This document shows positions 20,166 through 31,009 of a stretch of 64,000 bases of DNA, piece after piece. Each line of letters starts with the position of its first letter. Position 1 is the stretch's first letter. The DNA is taken from the NCBI GenBank assembly GCA_034359265.1, contig CP136894.1:33758501-33822500 (forward strand), in the 5' to 3' direction. The notes under the pieces were generated by a model. It ran no database searches and was not told the DNA's origin. It worked only from the letters and a program-made list of their open reading frames with translations. Source of the stretch: Canna indica. Lineage: Eukaryota > Streptophyta > Magnoliopsida > Zingiberales > Cannaceae. Made by a program: the position numbers and the translations under genes.

Positions 20166-21433
20166 ACCCCCAAGGACCCAAAGCCATTTGGGTACCAAAG
20201 GTTTCTTGCTCTCTTGTAGGGGGAGCTACCACACAAGGGTAAAGAGAAGTGAGGAGTTGAAGTTGTCCATGGACTTAAATGAAGTATCATTCCTTGGTTG
20301 TAACTTCAAACCATCATGATGCCATAGGTATGGAAATTGTAATCTAGGTATACTATGTATCATCTCCTTATTTTGGCTTGTTCCAATTATAGTTGGAGTT
20401 TTGATATACGCTTAATATTAGTAGATTTTCTGATCGTGATAAGTTTCAAAAATGTTTTTGATTTTTGATTTCCGGTCTCCTCGGAGACCTATGTAGCCTG
20501 TAATGGGCTCACGCGATCTTGCAGTTTTAAATCATAGGCTAATTGTGGATTTCGGTTTTCTACCAATAGGAAGGGTTGGAGATCATGTTTTCATTAATAT
20601 TATATTTATGATCTCTTAAAAATTCGTTTTGGATTCAAGACAACATATTTTGAAATGGATCTCAAACTAGTTGGCAAACTGGACTTTGAAAATGATACTT
20701 GATTTCTCCCTTTGCTATTTGGTTTGGGTTACTTGCTAGTAGCTTTGTTTTCATGAAATCTACTAATGAAGTCTACTTGCAAGTTATGAATGTTAATGGA
20801 AGACTAAATTGCCATGAAGAAAATTGAAAGGAAAATGACGAATTTGGCAAGACTCCAAGAATGAGGTATGAGTTTAAATTTGGCAAAATCTTTGTAGAAT
20901 ATTGAATGTTCATGCTCTCATGATGTCTCAATACTCATGAAAATTTTTGAATGCGGAATCTATGAAATTACATGAGTAGGTAAAACTTTGATATCTTAAG
21001 AAATTTCATGATATTTTGATCGATTGAAATTTGCTCTAGGTTAAAATTCACATTAGAGACTATCATTTTGAGCTAGTAGTTGGAAAACATATTTAGATTT
21101 ACTCATATTAAGTGCTCATGTGTCTATACTTAAAAAAAAAAAAAAAACCATGAGTATAAGTTAAGTATTGATAATTTGCAACTTCATAGTAATATGCTTG
21201 TCTTTTGAACGAAATGATGCTAAGATAAAATTTTTGACCAAATGACATTATCTTTGTCTCAAACTTAGCATACATGCTTTAAATGATCATATGTTGGTAT
21301 CTAGAATGTTTGAACAAAATAAGAAATCGCTGGACAAATGACTAATATTTACAAAAATGCCACTGAAAACTTGTAGATTATAGAAAATTCTAGAAAATCA
21401 TCTACACATCATCCTTATTGTCTTACAGAATGG
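20166..21433 (+). other. Non-coding AT-rich 3' domain of element G, shortened
   Basis: It contains one unit of the roughly 0.47-kb repeat seen in F and H (CTACTTGCAAGTT near 20,770, CTCATG and AACATGTTTAG-like words). It jumps into LTR text near 21,434 without the polypurine tract, so the element's 3' internal end and the first 340 bp or so of the 3' LTR were deleted. A poly-A run sits at 21,130-21,147. No coding sequence seen. Confidence 0.75.
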
Positions 21434-22488
21434 CACCGAATATGGTGAAAAAATGGCAGTAGGCTAATTCGGTTGACCTGCCGAGGCCAAAATCTGGCAG
21501 TCCTTGCTTCTGTCGACTGATCGGTCGACCGGATAGCAGAGGAGCAAATTCGTGATTCATTCGGTCGACCCTCCAGTCAACCAAACAAAATGGTTTAAGC
21601 TCAAAGAGCTAGCAGTCGCTGGGTGGTCAATCGGTCGATTGACCGACGATCGATCAACAAGTGACCGAACGGCGTCCAACGGGCGAAAAAACGCCCGTTG
21701 AGCAGTCGTTCCATTGAGGTGTTATAAATACCCCTCATCTAATTTCTTTTCTTCAGTCTCCCAGATATTGTGTGATGCAAATACCCTTCAAAGAGTGATC
21801 TCTAGCATCCTCCAAGCTTCAAAGTGATAAAATTATTCAATCCTAGCTCTTGATCCCTCACCTCCAAAGAGTTTTTCATCAAAGGGTTCATCAAGGGTGC
21901 TAGGCTCGAAAAGAAGAGGCGTTTATTTTGTGATAAGTTCTTTTCTTCCTCTTCTTGTAATAGACGTGTTTTTAATTTGTTGTCAAATCATTGTATCTGA
22001 TCTTGTAAGAAGACCTAGTGTTAGGTCTCGTGTGTAAGTGGTTACCTTAGTGTAAAAGGTGTAAAGCCACTTGTGTAAATATAGTTTACTAGGATTAGTT
22101 GGGTTGTCCCTTAGGGTTGAGGTGGAAGAGTGCCCTCGATAAGAAGGCGGAGACTTCCGGGTGTGGAAGTGCCTTAGGTTGAGAGTGAGACTCTTCGAGT
22201 CAAAGTCGTCTATGTAAGGGAAACTATTTAATCTAGTAAACTTAGTTTGGAAATCCTAAGCAGGGTGCTTAGGTAGTGGAGTAGGCATTGGGGCCGAACC
22301 ATTATAAATCCTTGTGTTTGCATTGATATCCTGTGTGTATTTATTGCTTTATCATTTATCACTTCCACATTTAGTCATTGAATTGTAAATTGCCTAAGTA
22401 ATCAAAGAAACAATTAAAATCGGAATTAGACAAATAGATTTAGTTAATACACTATTCACCCCCCTCTAGTGTGCCATTTCATCCAACA
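21434..22488 (+). repeat. 3' LTR of element G, lacking its start
   Basis: It joins LTR text matching 63,338 onward of element H. It has GGTCGACC-type palindromes (21,490-21,660), a perfect hairpin CAACGGGCG/CGCCCGTTG (21,677-21,700), TATA box TTATAAATA (21,722) and the end CATCCAACA at 22,488. RNase H of A resumes at 22,489. Confidence 0.9.
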
Positions 22489-22930
22489 CACTGATCGTAA
22501 GAGCCTGCAGTATTTGCTCACCCAGAAGGAGTTGAAATTGAGGAAGAGAAGATGGCTTGAGCTGTTGAAGGATTATGACTGCATGATCATGTACCATCCT
22601 GGGAAGGCTAACATGGTAGCCGATACTTTGAGCAGGAAGTCTATGGGTAGTCTAGCGCATTTGGCAGTCTGGAGGAGGCCGTTAGCTCTGGATTCAACCT
22701 TATGTTTGGATGGTGGGGCAGTCTTATCAGTATTAGATTCTGGTGCGCTAGTGGCTCACCTGAGCGTGAAGTCCATGTCGGTTGATATGTTGTGAGCAGC
22801 TCAAGAGGAGGATGCTTTATGTGCTCTTACTAAGGATCTGGCCAGGAGGGTTCAGTGTTGACTCAGAGGGCATTCTAAGGTTTTCAGAATCAGATAGTTG
22901 TTCCTGATATGGCTGAGGTTCACAGTTAGG
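22489..22930 (+). pseudogene. pol: RNase H C-terminal part and tether of gypsy element A
   Basis: After G the host frame continues as [62 protein letters not shown] and [16 protein letters not shown], then a stop. The tether to integrase continues with broken frames through FRIR-like text to MAEVHS near 22,910. Product would have been RNase H of the RT polyprotein. Confidence 0.85.
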
Positions 22931-24200
22931 TGCTGGAGATGGCTCATCGTTCTACCTACACTATGCATCCGGGAGCCACGAAGATGTACCGTGACCTAAG
23001 GCAAAATTATGTTGAAGAAGTATTTGAAGTGGTTGAGTTTGTGTCTAAGTGCCTGGTGTGCCAGCAAGTGAAGGCTGAGCATTTGAAGTCGGCAGGGTTA
23101 CTCCAGAACCTAGGAGTACTAGAGTGGAAATGGGAAAAGATAACCATGGATTTTGTGACAGGATTGCCAAAGTCTAGGAGGGCAATGATTCTTTCTGGGT
23201 AGTGGTGGATCGCCTGACCAATACTTTGCATCTTATATCGGTCAGGATGACATTTTCAATTGAGCAGTATGCGAGGTCGTTCTTGGATTGGATCATCGCA
23301 TATCATGGTGCTCCTGTGATGATCATCTCAGATCGTGGCACTCAATTCACAGCTAGTTTTTGGCAGTCATTCCAGGAGGCCTTGGGCACTAAGGTTCGGT
23401 TCAGTATTGTGTTTCACCCTCGGACAGATGGTCAGTCGGAGCGGACTATTCAGATGCTGGAGGATATGCTGAGAGTTTGTATCCTGGATTTGGAGGGCAG
23501 TTGGGAGAGGCACACACCTACCTTTGATTGAGTTTGCCTATAATAACAGCTACCACAGTAGCATCAAGATGGCCCCATTTGAGGCATTGTATGGGCGGAG
23601 ATGCAGGTCGCCCGAAGGATGGTTTGAGGCAAGGGATTCCCTCATGATGCGACCTGACCTGGTGGAGGAGGCAGTAGAAAAAGTGAAGCTAATCAAAGAG
23701 ATGATATTGGCAGCTCAGAGTCGCCAGAAGATGTATGCGGATGGAAAGGCCAGGGAGGTAGAGTTTGCTGAGGGGGATATGATGTTCCTCAAGGTGTCCC
23801 CTTTGAAAGGGGTGGTGAGATTTGGTAAGAAAGGAAAGCTAAGCCCTAGGTTCATTGGGCTATTTACTATTCTAAGGCGCAGTGGAGCTGTGGCCTATGA
23901 GTTGGCCTTACCTCCTAGTATGGACCAAGTACATCCAGTGTTTCATGTGTCTATGTTGAAGAAGTATATTCGGGATGAGTCCCATGTGATTGACCTACCG
24001 CAGTGGAGGTGGATTTAGCAGTCTCCTATGAGGAGAGGCCAAATGAGGTGCTAGATCGTCAGATCAGAAAGTTGAGGTCCAAGGAGATACCCTTGGTTAT
24101 GGTTAGATGGGAGCACCATTCCGGCCAGGAGGCCACCTAGGAGGTGGAACAGGATATGAGGGAGCGTTATCCTTCATTGTTTGGTGATTTGGTGAGTCCT
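22930..24200 (+). pseudogene. pol: Integrase with chromodomain-type tail of gypsy element A
   Basis: Three consecutive frames make one integrase: zinc domain (HRSTYTMH, CLVCQQ) with the WWKGMKR stretch altered; catalytic core with Asp in TMDFVTGL, Asp in ISDRGTQF and Glu in DGQSERT, spaced D-35-E; then EFAYNNSYHSS, YGRRCRSP and GDMMFLKVSPLKGVV, KLSPRFIGLF (GPF motif with Pro to Leu). Frameshifts lie at about 23,190 and 23,525. The tail at 24,012-24,190 reads ERPNEVLDRQIRKLRSKEIPLVMV, then TAG for the Trp of EATWE (24,139), a chromodomain-like end typical of plant chromoviruses. Confidence 0.9.
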
Positions 24201-24237
24201 TATTTGTCTTTTATTGAAATTCGAGGACCAATTTTCT

Positions 24238-24252
24238 TTAAGGAGGGACGAT
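24238..24252 (+). other. Polypurine tract of A
   Basis: AAGGAGGGACGAT directly precedes the 3' LTR start TGTAATATCC. C has AAGGAGGGAGGAT in the same place (37,190-37,203). It would prime plus-strand cDNA. Confidence 0.85.
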
Positions 24253-27019
24253 TGTAATATCCTAGATATTTTATTTTTATTTTTCCTCTTATAGTTTGTG
24301 TTTGCCAGCCTAGCGAACTAGTCCGAGGTCGAGCCGAGTCTACTCATGGTCCGGTGCGAGTTTGCGAACTCGGGAAAGTAAGAATATAGGTTATGTGATT
24401 TTGCTTGTGTAGATTAATTCATTTAAATTTTATGTTGTGGATGGTTATGTGGAGAATATGTTTAATTAAGTCATTAAGTTAGCGGGTCTAGGTTCGACTT
24501 GAGGTTGATGCGGTTTGGGTTTAATTAAGTCGCAGTTGGATAAAGGGTTTAGAGGGGTTAGGGTTGATGAGGGAATATAAAACCCCCTCCCCTTGGCTTG
24601 TGGCTCCTATTTTGCAGCGACCCAAAGTTTTGAGAAAGGGATCCCTCCTCCAAGGCGCCCAACCGCCAACCCCCTTTCCTCTTCCCCTTGGAGCCGCCGC
24701 TTCCCCTGGAGCCGCGCCACCCAAGGCTCCATCTCTTCTCCTTCCTCTTCTCTTCCTCCCCTTTGGAGCCGAGCCGAGAGGAGCCAGCCGAAGCCAGCCC
24801 CTCACTTTTCCCCTCTCTCCCTCTCCTCAAGCCGGTGGCTTGAGGTGAGCCGTCGCGCCCTCTCCTCCCCTTTTAGAGTCAAGTCGCCATCTTTTGAAGC
24901 CGGATTCGAGGGCCATCATCCGTGATTTCTCCCTTATTCATCCTTCCGAATTAGGTGAGTGGTTTTACCCTCTTTCTTTCGGGTTTCTTCGAGTTCTTGA
25001 AGCCAATCTTGAAGGCTATTGAATCTTGATATGTTTTTCGATGATTTCTCAAGTTCTCGACGTTCTTGTTGTGTGCCATGTTTGAGGAGGCCCTAAACCC
25101 TTCTTTACAGGGTTCAGCAGCCCTAGGACGGCCCTTGTGGTACTTGGCCAAGGGTAGAGCAAGGGTGCCCTCAAGGTGTTCGATGAAATGCCTAAGTGAG
25201 GGATCTTGATTATCTTGTAGTTTATATCTTGATTTGTTCATTTAAATGAGTTCTTATATGATCAAGCATGCTTTGTATGTAATCTGTGATTTTTGGAAAA
25301 ATCATATTTTAAAAAAATATGGATCTTGATATTGATGCCAAGAAGGTTCTTGAAGAAAGTTTCTTGATAATTATGCTTGATTCTTGTTTATAGTACTTGT
25401 TGATGCTTGTTAGCTTTGTTGTTAAGCGTGGGAATTGAGAAATTTGTCTCATGATTTATATTCTGTTTAAATGATAAATAAGGGCTTAATTTCTGGAAAT
25501 TTTGGATTTATTTTTAGACTATGCTGAAATTTGATGTTGCTGAAATTGCACGATGAAATGATGAATCTGTGGTATTTTTAAATCGCTTGTTGTGATGTGT
25601 GTATTTGTCTGAATATAGTAATGTAACCTATCGTTTCGACCAGAAAATATAGTTTGGAAATATAGGACACACATTGAAGACTTGATTCGGGTTAGATACA
25701 TTAGTACTAGGCACAACAGTAAGCTAAAACAAAACCCTAATCTTTGTGATTTAAATTTTAATTGCATAATTACAATTGGGTCAAGGGTCATCATAATCTG
25801 TTATGAACCAACACATAAAGTTTGTATGAAATAAAACCACACGGGTTCAAGACATTACAGGTCTAGGAGTTGAGGTCGGGTTTTGGAGTGTTGAGACACT
25901 TTCCTATAGGATCACCCCTAAGACATCGTAGGAGAGGCTTGACTTAGGTCATGTTGCGTCATATCTTTATGAATGGCGGAGAGGCTCGTAGAGGAGACGG
26001 GTTGTGGGCTAAGCCCAGGAGGTTGTGGACTAATTCCCAACCTACAGGACAAGTTCGGAGGGACTTTCCCGATTGATCTGGTTTGGCCTCGTGGGATAAG
26101 TTCGGAGGGCCTACTCGATTATCCCCGAGGTGGTTTGTTAAGGAATAAGTTCGGAGGGCCTACCTGATTATTCCTGGGATATTTTAGAGGGGTAAGCTCG
26201 GAGGGCCTACCCGATTACTCCTATGATATCTTAAAGGGGCAAGTTCGGACGAGCGAATTTCGATTGTCCCTACGCATCTCGTCGAGTAAGTTCGGAGGGC
26301 CTTTCCCGATTGCTCCCGAGTTAATTTATATTAGGATAAGTTCGGAGGGCCTTCCCGATTATCCTAGTACGTGTAGTTGCCTTAGGGTATGGCAGGCTTA
26401 GGCCTGTTGCTCTTCACCGTATGGGTATTGGCTGCCTTCGGGCAGGTGGTGGCCGGATAGCCTTATAGCTGGTTACTCCCTTGTGACCCTTTTCCTGCTT
26501 GAGTCAGGAGTTCTACCTTATGCATCTTATATGTGATGTTTATTTTTGTGAGGGTTGGTAGAGCCGCTCACCGAGTTCTTTGAACTCACAAGTTGTCGTT
26601 GTTTTATTTTGCATAGCCTGACCGGTGAGGTGGGCTGGAGCACTTGGCACAGCTGGAGGGCAGAGGAGCCACATGATCTCATAGCAGTCCTAGTTAGGGG
26701 TCGTAGTCGAGTCTGTAGTAGGTTGTCATGCACTTTTGTTTTGGTATTTGGATTTGTAGTCCTTTGGGGACATTCTTATTCTTTTCAGTTTTTAGTTATT
26801 AAAAGAACTGTTGCTCTTCAATTTATTTATTTCCACACTTGAGATATTTATTTAAAACCTTGATGTTTTAAAATGAAAAATTGTTTGGTTCTTTTTATTT
26901 TTAAAAGCTATTGTTTATTCCGCTATCTTATGATGTTGGCATGTTCATGAGTTAGGCTGCGGGGTATAGGCACATATACCCTGGTCGGTCATGTGACCCT
27001 GTATTTTTGGTGTGACACT
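24253..27019 (+). repeat. 3' LTR of gypsy element A
   Basis: Starts TGTAATATCC and ends TGTGACA. TATAAAA at 24,576-24,582, donor-like TTAG|GTGAGTG at 24,955. The hairpin array at 26,046-26,366 has seven units, one more than the 5' LTR: the additional unit is AGGGGTAA/TTACTCCT (26,188/26,215). Followed by CTTTT and the rest of element B. Confidence 0.95.
26046..26366 (+). repeat. Covarying hairpin array in 3' LTR of A
   Basis: Units: an eroded AGGACAA/TTGATCT (26,046), GGGATAA/TTATCCC (26,093/26,119), AGGAATAA/TTATTCCT (26,141/26,168), AGGGGTAA/TTACTCCT with a G-T pair (26,188/26,215), AGGGGCAA/TTGTCCCT (26,235/26,264), GAGTAA/TTGCTC (26,284/26,310) and TAGGATAA/TTATCCTA (26,332/26,359). The tip GTTCGGAGGGCC is near-constant. 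Confidence 0.85.
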
Positions 27020-27054
27020 TTTCCTCGGCCACATACACATTAGGCCAGGAAAGA

Positions 27055-27615
27055 CTAGCAGCCGCCCAAAAGCAGTTTACGAGCCTTAAGGGCTGAAATG
27101 ACTCCCATGGGCTCACCTCTTTCATCTCCTTGGAAGGTGAACTGTGGCAATCTAGGCTTACTAAATGTGATAGTTTTAGCCCTGCAATCTACTAACACAT
27201 AGTGCTCCGCCAGCCAATCCATTCCTAGTTCAAGCTTTGGCAGGAATGTCAATTCTTCTCTCAAAACATGACCGCAGATGAGCACCTCATAGTCTCGGAA
27301 AATTGATTCATCTATTAAGGTATCGCCCGTAGGTGTTGACACCACGTATGACACGTCAAGCAAGAAAGGTGCCGTAGAAAATCCAGCAGCAAATTTGGCA
27401 GATACAAACGAGTGTGTGGCACCCAGATCAAACAGAACATGAGCAGCAGAAGAACTGACTAAAATAGTACCTGTCACCACTGCCTTAGATGCTTCTACCC
27501 CATCACGGTTCATGGCGTAGACTCTAGCAGATGGTCTCTCAGAGTGGCGAACCTGTGGCCCCCTGCTCTGCACCAGACCTTTCTGTGCCACTGACCCCAC
27601 TGACATAGGCTTCAT
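27055..27615 (-). pseudogene. pro: Protease of gypsy element B
   Basis: One open frame of 186 codons. Active site DLGATHSF with flanking SSSAAHVLF and VSAKFAAGF; then STPTGDTLIDES, CGHVLREELTFLPKLEL, GMDWLAEHYVLVDCRAKTITFSK and the linker to RT (GVISALKARKLLLGGC). A short gap removes the residues between LEL and GMD seen in D. The catalytic Asp and Gly are present, so this is among the better preserved proteases, but the pol frame is destroyed downstream by A. Confidence 0.85.
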
Positions 27616-27619
27616 TCCT

Positions 27620-28781
27620 TTCGACGGCTTAGATCTCTGACCACCCTTGTCCGGACAATCCTTCCTAAGGTGTTCAACCTGCCCACATCTGAAGCATGCA
27701 TCTGTATGGCCATAGCAAGCCCCCTAGTGCTTTCTATTGAAGCGACCACACTGCGGCATTTCTGTCTTCTGAGTGGCACCCCCTGACTCTACCTGCCTCA
27801 CCGCCCTTGTCCTTGGGCCCTAACGGCCTCGACTGCTGTTGTGCCCACGGCTCTACTGGTGATCTGCGATGGTCACACTCCCATCTGAATGCCACGGTCG
27901 ACCCCCAGATCCTTGAGGCCAAAATTTCTTCTTGGGTGGTCAGTCATTTCTCTCGGATGGCACCAGTGCTTTCTTCCGCAGGGCCTCATCCACCACACAA
28001 GCAAATGTGGAGTCCTCGGTGCAATGGATAAGCATGCCTATCTGAGGTCTCAATCCCTCGACGAACCTCTTCACCCTAGCGATCTTAGTAGCCACCAGTG
28101 TTGGGTGGTACTTAGAAAGTCGGGTAAACTCCATTTCATAGTCTGCTACTAACATGCGTCCGAACTGAAGCAGCAGCTCAAAATCTCGTGCCCCCTTATC
28201 GCGGACACACATCGGCAGGTACTGCTCTTCTACTGCTGCCCTAAATTCTTCCCAGGTGGCAGGTGGGCATTTTTTGTTCTATGACCTCTCCAAGAATGGA
28301 ACCAGTTCTTCATAAGTCACCTCAACTGTAGGCTAACCATGCGAGCCGTTGCCTCTGATGAACATCCCAGTTCCACACACATCTCGTAACAGTCCACTAG
28401 AAACCCGGTGACTTCCACTTGTCGGTCTGTCCCGATGAATACTGGCGGCCGAAACTTGACGAAGTCTGCATATGTAGGTGCTCCTAAGACCCTGAACTGC
28501 GGTGTCCCCTGCTCAGCCACCTTCGGTACCAAAGGGGCCACAGGTACGGGTTGAGGCGGCGGCTGTTGCTGCTGCATCTGTTGCCTCAACTCTTGCTCCA
28601 TGCGGAGCGCCTCTGTTAACTGAGCCACCGGAGCTTGCAGTTGAGTAACCGCGGGATTCTGTCCCTGCACTTCGGACTGCTCTCTTTCCCTGCCCCGGCC
28701 CCAGCCTCGGCCCCGACCCCGACCCCGGCGTTCTGTCGAATTACTGCCACTATCGCTCAGTGCAGCATTATGAGTTTCCAT
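27620..28781 (-). pseudogene. gag: Gag of gypsy element B
   Basis: The start chosen is ATG near 28,781 (METHNAALSDSGSNSTERRGRGRGRGWGRG), preceded by a long pyrimidine tract ending GCTAG, an acceptor-like site. The frame 28,781-28,317 has a Gln/Pro-rich coiled stretch and the capsid start (FRPPVFIGTDRQVEVTGFL, ELGCSSEATARMVSLQLR) ending in a stop. The next capsid part is open at 28,212-27,940 (YEMEFTRLSKYHP, RFVEGLRPQIGMLIHC). The knuckle CFRCGQVEHLRKDC (about 27,655-27,700) keeps all four ligands. Confidence 0.85.
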
Positions 28782-29000
28782 CACACTAGCATATAGAAAA
28801 AGAAACAATTATCCCGTTAACGTAAACAATTTATTCAACTGTAATTTAAATTACTAACCCCATGGTGCACTGAGTGCAGTCGTGGTTGCCAGATCTCGTA
28901 GGATACCTATATCGTATGTCGACACGCTAGCAATATGTCTCATACGGTACCCAACTCCTAGTTGTAGTCATGACCTAACTAAAAGCTCCGATACCAACTT
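28782..29000 (-). other. Leader and primer-binding site of element B
   Basis: TTGGTATCGGAGC on the - strand (28,986-28,998) is the primer site with A to G at one position, next to the LTR end at 29,001. The rest of the leader is non-coding, with the TTTCTTTTTCTATATGCTAG tract just before the gag ATG. Confidence 0.8.
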
Positions 29001-29100
29001 TGTCACGCCCCAACTCAGGGTCGCGTTACCGGCCAGGGTTTATGTCCTATCCTGAAGCCTACCACATACACTGAATAGCAAAATACCGAGAATACACACC
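29001..29100 (-). repeat. U5 end of the LTR shared by B and D (left piece)
   Basis: TGTCACGCCCCAACTCAGGG at 29,001 is the reverse of the LTR end and matches the start of the D 5' LTR at 48,031. Only about 100 bp remain before the text changes to LTR sequence of C. The matching rest is at 39,968-41,476; about 0.8 kb in between is lost. Confidence 0.8.
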
Positions 29101-30799
29101 AATCATAATGTTGATGCCATGAAGGTTTTGAAAGATATATAGGTTCTTGATCATGGTGTTTGTTCTTGTTGGTGCTTTTTAGCCTTATTTAATAATTGTA
29201 AAATTTGGGATTTTTTTCTCAATATTAATATTCCATTTTGATGATAATTAAGGACATATTTTCTGTAAATTTCGGATTTATTTTCATGCTATGATGAAAA
29301 TTTAATGTTGCTGAAATTTTATGCTGAGAATGATGAATATGTGTTGTTTTTAAAATGCTTGTTGTGGTGTATGTATCTATCTGAACATAGTCGTGTAACC
29401 TATCGTTTCAATCAGAAAATATAGTTTGGAAACATAGGACACACTAGTGAGACCAGATTCGGGTTAGATACATCTATTTTTGGCACAATAGTAAGCTAAA
29501 ACAAAACCCTAATCTTGGTGATATAAATTTTAATTGCATAATTAAAATTGGGCAGAGGGTCAGCATAATCTGTTAAGAATCAACAATTAAAGTTTATACA
29601 TGAAATAAAACCATATGAGTTTATGACATTACGGGTCTAGGAGCTGGGTCGGGTACTGGAGTGTTGAGATGCTTTCCACTAAGGACGTCCCTAAGACATC
29701 ATAGAAGAGACTTGACTTAGAATATGATGCACCATATCTTTGTGGATGGCAGAGAGGCTCGATTCGGAGCCGGATTGCGGGCTAGGCCTGGAAGGTTGGA
29801 CGGCTAATTCCCAACATGTGTTAAAGGAACAAGTTCGGATGGTAAAATTCTGATTATTCTAGTTGGCCTCGTGGAATAAGCTCGGAGGACCTTCACGATT
29901 ATTCCCGAGGTGCTTTTAAGGAATAAGATCAGATGGACAAATTCCGATTATTCTTGTGATATCTTGAAGGGGTAAGTTCGGACGGACAAATCCCGATTAT
30001 CCCTGTGTTATCTTAAAAGGGAAAGTTTGGATGAGTGATTCTCGATTGTTCCCTCGCGTCTCGTGGAGCAAGTTCGAAGGGTCTTCCCGATTGCTTCCGA
30101 GTTTCTTTTGTTAGGAAAAGTTCGAAGGGCCTTCCCAATTATCCTAGTATGTTTTGTTGCCTTATGGCAGGGTAGGCTTAGGCCTATTGTGCTTTACCCT
30201 TGAGGTGTTGGATCCCTTAGGGAATGTGGTGGCCAGGTAGCCTGATAGCTAGACACACCTTCGTGACTTTGTTCATGTAGAGATAGATGTTATGTTATTG
30301 CTCATCTCTATGTTGTTTTTTTGTGGGGATTGGTTGAACTGCTCACTGAGTTCTTTTGAACTCACGCGTTGTTGTTGATTTTGTTTTGCGAAGCCTGACC
30401 GGTGAGGTGGGCTAGAGCACTTGGCGCGGCTAGAGGGCGGACGAGCTACATTGATCTCATAGCAGTCCTAGTTAGGGGTCCTAGTCGAGTTCGTAGTAGT
30501 TTGATCAAGCACTAGTGATTTGATGTTTTAGAGTTGTAGTCTCGTGGGCACATTCATGTTTTAGTCAGACTTTTATTCTTTAAAAGAGTTGTTGCTCTTC
30601 GATTTATTTATTTCCGCACTTGAACTATTTATTAAAAACAATGATGTTTTGAAATAATAAATCTATTTTGGTTCTTTTTATTAATAAAAGTTGTTATTTA
30701 TTCCGCTTTTTTATGAGTTGGCATTTGCATGTGTTAGGCTACAAGGTATAGGCACGTAAACCCTGATCGATCACGTGACCCTGAACTTGGGGCGTGACA
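29101..30799 (+). repeat. Truncated 5' LTR of gypsy element C
   Basis: Matches the 3' LTR from about 38,260 on. It keeps the hairpin array (about 29,826-30,146) including GGAATAA/TTATTCC (29,893/29,919), AGGGGTAA/TTATCCCT and GAGCAA/TTGCTT, and ends GGGGCGTGACA at 30,799. Promoter and donor were in the lost part. Confidence 0.9.
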
Positions 30800-30802
30800 A
30801 TG

Positions 30803-30820
30803 TGGTATCATAACATGTGG
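30803..30820 (+). other. Primer-binding site of C
   Basis: TGGTATCATAACATGTGG lies three bases after the LTR end and matches the site of A with base changes in the AGAGC part. Confidence 0.8.
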
Positions 30821-31009
30821 TTCGGTCTGACTACGACCTAGAGTTGTCACCGTATAGGGCATTGCTATCGTGTCAGTATACGGTAGGGGTATCTTATGAG
30901 ATCAATGGGCTAAGTCTGCACCTCAGCGCAACTCATGGTTAAGTTTGCAAAATGTTACGATGAATTCAATTGCCTGATTATGATTTGTTTCTCTGGTGAT
31001 TCCAAATTG

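Larger units (their letters stand above)
18022..22488 (+). mobile_element. Copia-like gag-only element G, 5' LTR truncated
   Basis: Sense insertion in RNase H of A. It has a truncated 5' LTR, primer site, gag, about 1.2 kb of AT-rich DNA and a 3' LTR that also lacks its beginning. About 150 bp of host RNase H (from after GLGCV to EIYTDH) and the 5' LTR start are missing together, so one deletion probably removed the left junction. No pol coding text is present. Sequence matches F and H. Confidence 0.85.
4266..27024 (+). mobile_element. Gypsy element A, full-length, LTR to LTR with 5-bp target duplication
   Basis: A complete chromovirus-type element inserted in the protease-RT linker of element B. 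The two LTRs (4,271-6,861 and 24,253-27,019) both start TGTAATATCC; the 3' copy ends TGTGACA and the 5' copy TGTGATA. CTTTT precedes the 5' LTR (4,266-4,270) and follows the 3' LTR (27,020-27,024), the expected 5-bp duplication. Removing A restores the linker as seen in element D. The inside (about 17.4 kb) is inflated by copia elements F and G. Stops and frameshifts are spread through gag and pol. Confidence 0.95.
27020..29000 (-). mobile_element. Gypsy element B, 5' part (right arm: leader, gag, protease)
   Basis: The - strand carries, from right to left, the primer site, a short leader, gag, knuckle and protease. It ends at the CTTTT that borders A and continues at 4,270. B lies immediately downstream of the LTR shared with D. 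Confidence 0.9.
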
